This document shows, piece by piece, positions 15,240-19,978 of a DNA stretch of 19,978 nucleotides. Position numbers and translations under genes: made by a program. The stretch lies in assembly GCA_902464345.1 (NCBI GenBank), contig CABQJA010000020.1, positions 1-19,978 of the forward strand. The letters run 5' to 3'. The notes under the pieces were generated by a model. It had not been told where the DNA came from, did not search any database, and saw only the letters and a program-made list of their open reading frames with translations. The number at the start of each line of letters is the position of its first letter. Position 1 is the first letter of the stretch. The stretch comes from an uncultured Clostridium sp. (GTDB lineage: Bacteria; Bacillota; Clostridia; Lachnospirales; Lachnospiraceae).

Positions 15240-16379
15240 ATGGCAACTATGGATTTTGAATCATTACAAACCAAATATGATGGATTTCAGACTCCGACAG
15301 CTGTGATCAAGATTAATGATCGTATGGTGACTGATGAAAAGCTTCCGTTTCAGATATCAGATATTGAGGTTGACTTGACCTGTGGATATGAGGCATCTAT
15401 AGCATCTTTTCATATCTATAATGTATATAGCACTGTGAAGGGACAGTTTGAAACAGAAGAGATACAGAAATACATTTATCTGGGCTCTAAGGTAGAAATC
15501 TATTTAGGATATGGAGCAACGGCAAAGCTGGTATTTGTTGGTGTGATCGCGAAAGTCGCGTATCAGATGCTGGAGTATGAGGTGCCATGTATTCAGGTGA
15601 CATCCATGGATGCAAAAAGCATCATGATGGCAGGAAATTACAGCCGTCAGTTAAAGGCAACGCAGTTTACGGAAGCGGCGAAAGAGATACTGATGAAGAC
15701 GGCCTATGCCAGATTACAGTCCAAGGGGATCATCAGGAATATACAGGTGTCACAGCCGGTATTAAAGCCTTCGGTGGATGGTGCTTCCGCTGATCAGACG
15801 ATAGAAATGGTGGCAGAGAGTGATTATGAGTTTCTGGTGAAGCTGGCGAAGAAGAACAATTACGAATTCTTCTGTGAATGCGGGGATGTTATCTTCCGCA
15901 AGGCAAAGTCTGTACAGACTCCTTTATTTACATTGACACCGTCCGAGGGAATCTATAGCTTTGAAGTCGAATATGACATTACAGGACTGGCCGAGATTAT
16001 TTATGCCAGAAGTACAGATCCTTCGAAAGCAAAGCTGATTGAATCCAAGGGAAAATTCTCAAATAAGATTTCACTTGGTAATAAAGCAAAACCATTGATC
16101 AAGGGATCTGAAAGGGTTTATATCGACCCTACGATTTCCAGTAAGGAAGAAGCACAGAATCGGGTAGACCGTTTGATGGAGGATATGTCATTCCGATACG
16201 GAACCCTGACTTGTGATATGGTAGGAATTCCGGAAATGAAACCGGGATATTTTCTGGATATGCAATGTATGGGAGAAGGACCGTCAAATGTATTCTATAT
16301 GGTTGGCGTGCATCATTCGTTGAGAGGTTCCGGGGGATATAGTATGAGGATTACGGGCAGGACAAATGCAATGCTGTAA
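15240..16379 (+). CDS. Spike hub protein (gp27 / phage late control D / VgrG N-terminal-like)
   Basis: 379 residues. The pattern is that of gp27-like hubs: an N-terminal beta domain (TAVIKINDRMV, LPFQISDIEVDLT, then YEASIASFHIYN), a KVEIYLGYGATAKLVFVGVI strand pair, a middle YEFLVKLAKKNNYEFFCECGDVIFRK module (about 197-225), and a C-terminal RVDRLMEDMSFRYGTLTCDMVG with PGYFLDMQ segment. Trimers of this protein form the pseudo-hexameric platform between the adaptor ring and the spike needle. In Afp/PVC the hub and the gp5-like spike are one protein (Pvc8); here the spike is a separate gene that follows after 21 bases. No lysozyme or other enzyme domain is present. The start follows a duplicated GAGGGATAA-like ribosome binding region. 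Confidence 0.9.
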   Translation: MATMDFESLQTKYDGFQTPTAVIKINDRMVTDEKLPFQISDIEVDLTCGYEASIASFHIYNVYSTVKGQFETEEIQKYIYLGSKVEIYLGYGATAKLVFVGVIAKVAYQMLEYEVPCIQVTSMDAKSIMMAGNYSRQLKATQFTEAAKEILMKTAYARLQSKGIIRNIQVSQPVLKPSVDGASADQTIEMVAESDYEFLVKLAKKNNYEFFCECGDVIFRKAKSVQTPLFTLTPSEGIYSFEVEYDITGLAEIIYARSTDPSKAKLIESKGKFSNKISLGNKAKPLIKGSERVYIDPTISSKEEAQNRVDRLMEDMSFRYGTLTCDMVGIPEMKPGYFLDMQCMGEGPSNVFYMVGVHHSLRGSGGYSMRITGRTNAML

Positions 16380-16400
16380 GCAGGATAGGAGTGTAGGGCT

Positions 16401-17213
16401 GTGGGATTGTATGACATTATTGATGAAATAGCAGAAAAACAGGTCATGAAGACAGAGACCGGTGACAACCGGATATTCGGAGTTGTGCTGGGAGTTGTGA
16501 CAGATAATTATGATGCCACGATGAAAGGCAGGGTGTGTGTAACGGTTCCGGTCCGGGATGAGAATGCGAATAACCTGAAATGGGCGAGAGTGGCAATGCC
16601 TTCGAGCGGTAAAGAATGGGGACATTATTTTCTGCCGGAAATCGGCGATCAGGTGCTTCTGGTATTTGAGCAGGGCAATATTGAGAAACCGTATGTTATT
16701 GGATGCATCCCGAAGGACTCAGATAAGTTCTTTAAGAGTACGGTTCAGCAAAACAATGAATTGAAGAGAATCGTGACCAAGCATGGTAGCACGCTGGAAT
16801 TCGAGGACGCCGCACAGGGAGACGGAGAGGAAGATAAGATATCCCTATATACACCCGGAAATAAACACAAGCTGGTGCTGGACAATCAGAAGAAACAGAT
16901 CCTGGTCAGTGATGAAAAGGGTGATAACAAAGTTGAGCTGTTGACAGAGAGTGGAGAAATGCGAATAAAGGCAAAGGCTAAATTAAAGCTTGAGGTCGGG
17001 GATGGAGTAACGATCCTGATGAATGGTGAAAAAGGAAGTATATCCGTTGAATGTAATAAATTAACTGTAAAGGCACAGGATTCTGTAGATCTGAATTCGA
17101 ATGCAAAGGGAAAGCTTTCGGCAGCGAATCTGACATTATCGGCAACCACCGCCCTTAAGGCGGAGAGTAGTGGTACGGTGAAGATCAGTGGTACACCGAT
17201 ATCCATTGGCTAG
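16401..17213 (+). CDS. Spike needle protein (gp5 / gpV OB-fold with beta-helix)
   Basis: 270 residues from a GTG start; AGGAG ends 11 bases upstream, so the start is moderately supported. Residues about 24-115 form the gp5/gpV OB-fold (RIFGVVLGVVTDNYD, MKGRVCVTVPV, then HYFLPEIGDQVLLVFEQGNIEKPYVIG split over two strands). Residues about 125-270 become repetitive beta, with alternating hydrophobic and small residues, as in the triple-stranded beta-helix of VgrG/gp5 needles, ending VKISGTPISIG. It lacks the lysozyme domain of T4 gp5, so wall digestion must come from elsewhere or be unnecessary. It should trimerise on the hub encoded just upstream and be capped by the PAAR-like protein from 7184. 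Confidence 0.9.
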   Translation: MGLYDIIDEIAEKQVMKTETGDNRIFGVVLGVVTDNYDATMKGRVCVTVPVRDENANNLKWARVAMPSSGKEWGHYFLPEIGDQVLLVFEQGNIEKPYVIGCIPKDSDKFFKSTVQQNNELKRIVTKHGSTLEFEDAAQGDGEEDKISLYTPGNKHKLVLDNQKKQILVSDEKGDNKVELLTESGEMRIKAKAKLKLEVGDGVTILMNGEKGSISVECNKLTVKAQDSVDLNSNAKGKLSAANLTLSATTALKAESSGTVKISGTPISIG

Positions 17214-17231
17214 CAACAGAAAGGAGACTGT

Positions 17232-17675
17232 ATGGATGAGAAGTTATATCTGGGAGCAGGGCTGAAGTTTCCGCCGCAGGTAAATAAAGCAACCGGAAGA
17301 TTTGTATTATCTTCGAAGGAAGAGAGTGTAAAAGAGAGCATTTATCTGATCCTGATGACGCAGAAGACAGAACGGTTTATGCGTCCGGAATATGGAAGCA
17401 GCATTCTGTCATATGCATTTGCAGATACCGGAGAGACAATGCTGGCACTGATGCAGCAGGAGTTGGAAGCAGATATTCTGAATAATGAGCCAAGGATCGA
17501 TCAGGTAACGATCCGTATGGACGCCCGCAGTCAGAGCGGATGCCTGATGATATATATTGATTATCGGTTAAGGGGAGGCAGTGTCCGGGATAATATGGTA
17601 TTTCCGTTTTATCTAAGCGGAGAACCGGAAGAAGAGAGTGAAGCGTATGAGACAATGGAACAAGAACAATTATAA
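17232..17675 (+). CDS. gp25-like baseplate wedge protein
   Basis: 147 residues with an AAAGGAG ribosome binding site 6-8 bases before the ATG. The GPW/gp25 signature is plain: GAGLKFPPQVN, SVKESIYLILMTQKTERFMRPEYG, an LALMQQELEADILNNEPRID helix with the conserved E-P-R, and a closing beta strand (LMIYIDYRLRGG). In T4, T6SS and eCIS, gp25-like proteins sit in the inner baseplate and nucleate sheath polymerisation. The C-terminus has a short acidic tail (about 130-147). The next gene begins inside its last codons, so the two are probably translated together in matching amounts. Confidence 0.94.
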   Translation: MDEKLYLGAGLKFPPQVNKATGRFVLSSKEESVKESIYLILMTQKTERFMRPEYGSSILSYAFADTGETMLALMQQELEADILNNEPRIDQVTIRMDARSQSGCLMIYIDYRLRGGSVRDNMVFPFYLSGEPEEESEAYETMEQEQL

Positions 17676-19978
17676 TACCATAACGATTGATTCCAGAACG
17701 GAGCAGGATATATTGCAGGAAATAAAGCGACTGTCCGAGTCCTATGTACCGGAGTGGAAGTTTGATACGGAGAATCCGGATATAGGATCTGTTATCAGTA
17801 TGATCTATGCACGTCAGATGATGGACAATGTGGATAAATATAATGATGCGCTGGAGCAGTTTCGAGTAGAATTTGTAAATATGCTGGGAGTATCCCTGCG
17901 TCCTGCGATTCCTGCAAGTGCCATGGTGACTATGCAGCCGGCAGAAGATTCTATGACCGGAGTTGCAGTTGATCGGGGAGTAAAACTGTTGGCGGCAACC
18001 GAGAAGGATGAGCCGGTAGTATTTGAGACGGAGAGTCCGATTTATGTTACGACATCCCGACTGGTCCGGATGTTTATGACCTCTGCCGGAACCGGGAAGA
18101 TGCTACCGTTATACGGGACGTTTCAACCGCCATATTATATTGATAAGCCGGATGAGCAGGAGTATCGGGAATATCCGTTTGGACTGTTTGAATTCCGGAA
18201 GACCGGACTCGAGAAGCATGGGCTGCTCTTATATCATTCCCATTTATTTGATGTTGAGAACAGTAATATTATTCTTGAAATAGAGGATGGTGCGGAATTT
18301 ATGGAAGGCCTGCAGCAGGGGCAGTACCGGATCCTGTATTATGGAGAAGAGGGCTTTATTCCGTTTACAAAGGTAGAAATTAATGAAAACGGAAATCTAT
18401 ATCTGCAGAAATCCGCTCCGTGTAAGAAGGTTGAAAAGGCAGGGCGGAGTTACTCGGTGATCCTGCTGGAAGCATGTAAGAATCCGGCACAGGCCGTTGT
18501 TTTTCGGGATATCCGGGTATCCTCCTTCGGAACACCGGTTGCACCGAAATTTGTGAATACGGGAAGTCTGGATTTAGATGTCCGGGAGTTTCGGCCGTTT
18601 GGTGATACGTTAGCACTGTATGAGGAGGTTTATATCGGAGAGGATGAATATTTCCATAAGCCGGGTGCGCGAATTACAATACGGTTTCAGCTCCGTTTGG
18701 AAGAGAATTCCATATATCTGACAAAGCATGAGGAAGAAGAATCATTAAAGATCATCAAGCGCAAGCCACGGGTATTGATAACGGAGGTCATGGCAGATAC
18801 TTATGTGGATGAGGTGGTACTGGAATATTATAACGGTACCGGATGGAAACAGCTGGAGTGTGAGAAATCCTATGGACAGATATTCCGTACGGAGAAGTCC
18901 AGAGAGTGTGAGATATCCTTCCTGTGTCCGGAAGACTGGCAGGAACAGACAATCGGTGGTGACAATGGAAGATGTATACGACTGCAGGTATTGAAGGCAG
19001 ATAACTGCTATCTACGTCCGTGTACACATCATTATCCGGTGATAACAGATATGCAGATCGCATATGCATATGACGGACAGATATTCAGACCGGAATATCT
19101 GGAACGATTGTCAGGCACACAGAAGCAGGATCTGACGAAGCTGTTATATGGGGAACAGCCAATACCGGCGTTTGGCAGAGGCAGTTATACGGATACTGCT
19201 TTATATATGGGCTTTGATAAAAAGATGGAGAATGGACCTATCAGTATCCTGTTTGAGTTAGAAGAGGATGGTAATTTCCAGGGGGTCGGATTTGAATATT
19301 ATTATTCTTCAAGGAAAGGATTCCGGCGATTAAGGCTGGTGGATTATACGAATGGAATGACGAATTCCAACCGGATCGTATTCCTTCCGCCTGCAGATAT
19401 GGCACCGGTTATATTGGAGGACAGGAAATGCTATTGGATCAAAGTAGTCGATAAGGAAGGAAGTCTGGATGCAGAAGGAGTGTTCCGTCCGCGTATTGCT
19501 AATATTTATATGAATGCGGTGGAGGTTACGAATGCAGAGACGCTGGCAGAAGAAGAGTATTATATTGACGAGGTGCAGCCGGATATGAGCTTTCGCCTGT
19601 ATGCAGACAATGTGCTGTCAGCAGAGGTCTGGGTAAATGAGACGAACAGTCTTACGGAGAGTGGTAAAAATAAGCTGCTGGCAACGCATCCGGATAAGGT
19701 TCGTATGGAAAGAGACATGCAGGGAAATGTCATAAGGTTCTTTGTACGTTGGGAAGAGGTAAATAATTTTGATTGTTCAAGGGCAGGGGACAGGCATTAT
19801 TGTATAGACCGCATGAATAAGCTGCTGATATTCGGAGATGGGGTTCATGTACAGATACCAAGAAATACTGCGGATGTGTCCTTTCTTGTACAGATTTCCA
19901 GATGCGGAGGCGCAGAAGGAAATCTGGAGCCGGGTATGATCAATGCCAGTATGAGCAATCTATTATTTATAAATAATA
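17647..19978 (+). CDS. Baseplate J-like (gp47/gpJ, Pvc11/12-like) protein, 3' partial
   Basis: At least 777 residues; the frame is open to the window end, so the C-terminus is missing. I chose the ATG at 17647, which overlaps the gp25-like gene by 29 bases; an in-frame GTG at 17638 is an alternative. The N-terminal part (about 45-105) matches the family: ENPDIGSVISMIYARQMMDN, a long helix DALEQFRVEFVNMLGVSLRPA, then SAMVTMQPA. Residues about 729-760 hold the baseplate-J motif FGDGVHVQIPRN followed by a conserved GG-x-x-GN turn (GGAEGN). The long region between consists of beta-rich domains, as in eCIS wedge proteins that are larger than phage gpJ. It would form the wedge ring around the hub with the gp25-like protein. 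Confidence 0.9.
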   Translation, partial: MRQWNKNNYNTITIDSRTEQDILQEIKRLSESYVPEWKFDTENPDIGSVISMIYARQMMDNVDKYNDALEQFRVEFVNMLGVSLRPAIPASAMVTMQPAEDSMTGVAVDRGVKLLAATEKDEPVVFETESPIYVTTSRLVRMFMTSAGTGKMLPLYGTFQPPYYIDKPDEQEYREYPFGLFEFRKTGLEKHGLLLYHSHLFDVENSNIILEIEDGAEFMEGLQQGQYRILYYGEEGFIPFTKVEINENGNLYLQKSAPCKKVEKAGRSYSVILLEACKNPAQAVVFRDIRVSSFGTPVAPKFVNTGSLDLDVREFRPFGDTLALYEEVYIGEDEYFHKPGARITIRFQLRLEENSIYLTKHEEEESLKIIKRKPRVLITEVMADTYVDEVVLEYYNGTGWKQLECEKSYGQIFRTEKSRECEISFLCPEDWQEQTIGGDNGRCIRLQVLKADNCYLRPCTHHYPVITDMQIAYAYDGQIFRPEYLERLSGTQKQDLTKLLYGEQPIPAFGRGSYTDTALYMGFDKKMENGPISILFELEEDGNFQGVGFEYYYSSRKGFRRLRLVDYTNGMTNSNRIVFLPPADMAPVILEDRKCYWIKVVDKEGSLDAEGVFRPRIANIYMNAVEVTNAETLAEEEYYIDEVQPDMSFRLYADNVLSAEVWVNETNSLTESGKNKLLATHPDKVRMERDMQGNVIRFFVRWEEVNNFDCSRAGDRHYCIDRMNKLLIFGDGVHVQIPRNTADVSFLVQISRCGGAEGNLEPGMINASMSNLLFINN

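Noticed and set aside
5848..19978. Contractile prophage or R-type bacteriocin
   Set aside because: DUF4255, DUF4280, DUF6760-type and paired Pvc7-like proteins mark an eCIS-type particle; no capsid, terminase, lysis or integrase gene is seen in the window.
5848..19978. Type VI secretion system
   Set aside because: There is one full-length sheath rather than a TssB/TssC pair, the tube is gp19-like rather than a recognisable Hcp, and TssJ/L/M and ClpV are not seen.

Overview
The window is a single, tightly packed, plus-strand gene cluster for a contractile injection system (CIS) of the extracellular or phage-tail-like type (eCIS; Afp/PVC-like parts list), about 20 kb with no gap longer than about 110 bases. 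Both ends are cut: the first gene is open to base 1 and the last runs off base 19978. Strong AGGAGG-type ribosome binding sites, GTG/TTG starts, moderate GC and a Gram-positive style of cell-surface proteins (a lone N-terminal anchor, a stalk domain like that of copper amine oxidase) suggest a Bacillota organism. My best guess is a gut-type member of the Lachnospiraceae; this is inference from style, not from a marker gene.

Region 1 (1-5847) holds three large extracytoplasmic proteins, each with one N-terminal membrane or signal segment: a MORN-repeat protein, a TolC-fold protein with an extra C-terminal beta domain, and a long helical protein ending in a stalk-like domain. None belongs to the standard CIS structural set. 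They directly precede the structural genes; the third touches the first structural gene with no spacer. They are the best candidates for something new here: a possible envelope platform or exit conduit for the CIS.

Region 2 (5848-9822) holds the tail-cap protein (DUF4255, Pvc16-like), a small unknown beta protein, a PAAR-like tip (DUF4280), the contractile sheath and the inner tube. An 11-bp hairpin lies just after the tube gene.

Region 3 (9932-13512) resembles the phage-tail block of assembly chaperones followed by a tape measure: a CxxC-bearing tail assembly protein, a small DUF6760-type protein in the -1 frame behind a perfect X XXY YYZ heptamer (a candidate programmed frameshift), a second tube-like protein with a Lys/Ala-rich tail, and a 685-residue Gln/Glu-rich coiled-coil protein that may set tail length.

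Region 4 (13534-19978) is the baseplate and spike: two tandem CIS tube-adaptor paralogues without LysM domains, a gp27-like hub, a separate gp5/gpV-like spike, a gp25-like wedge protein and a partial baseplate J protein. I see no AAA+ ATPase, tail fibre or clear toxin; if present they lie outside. No tRNA, rRNA, CRISPR array, insertion sequence or convincing intrinsic terminator was seen.
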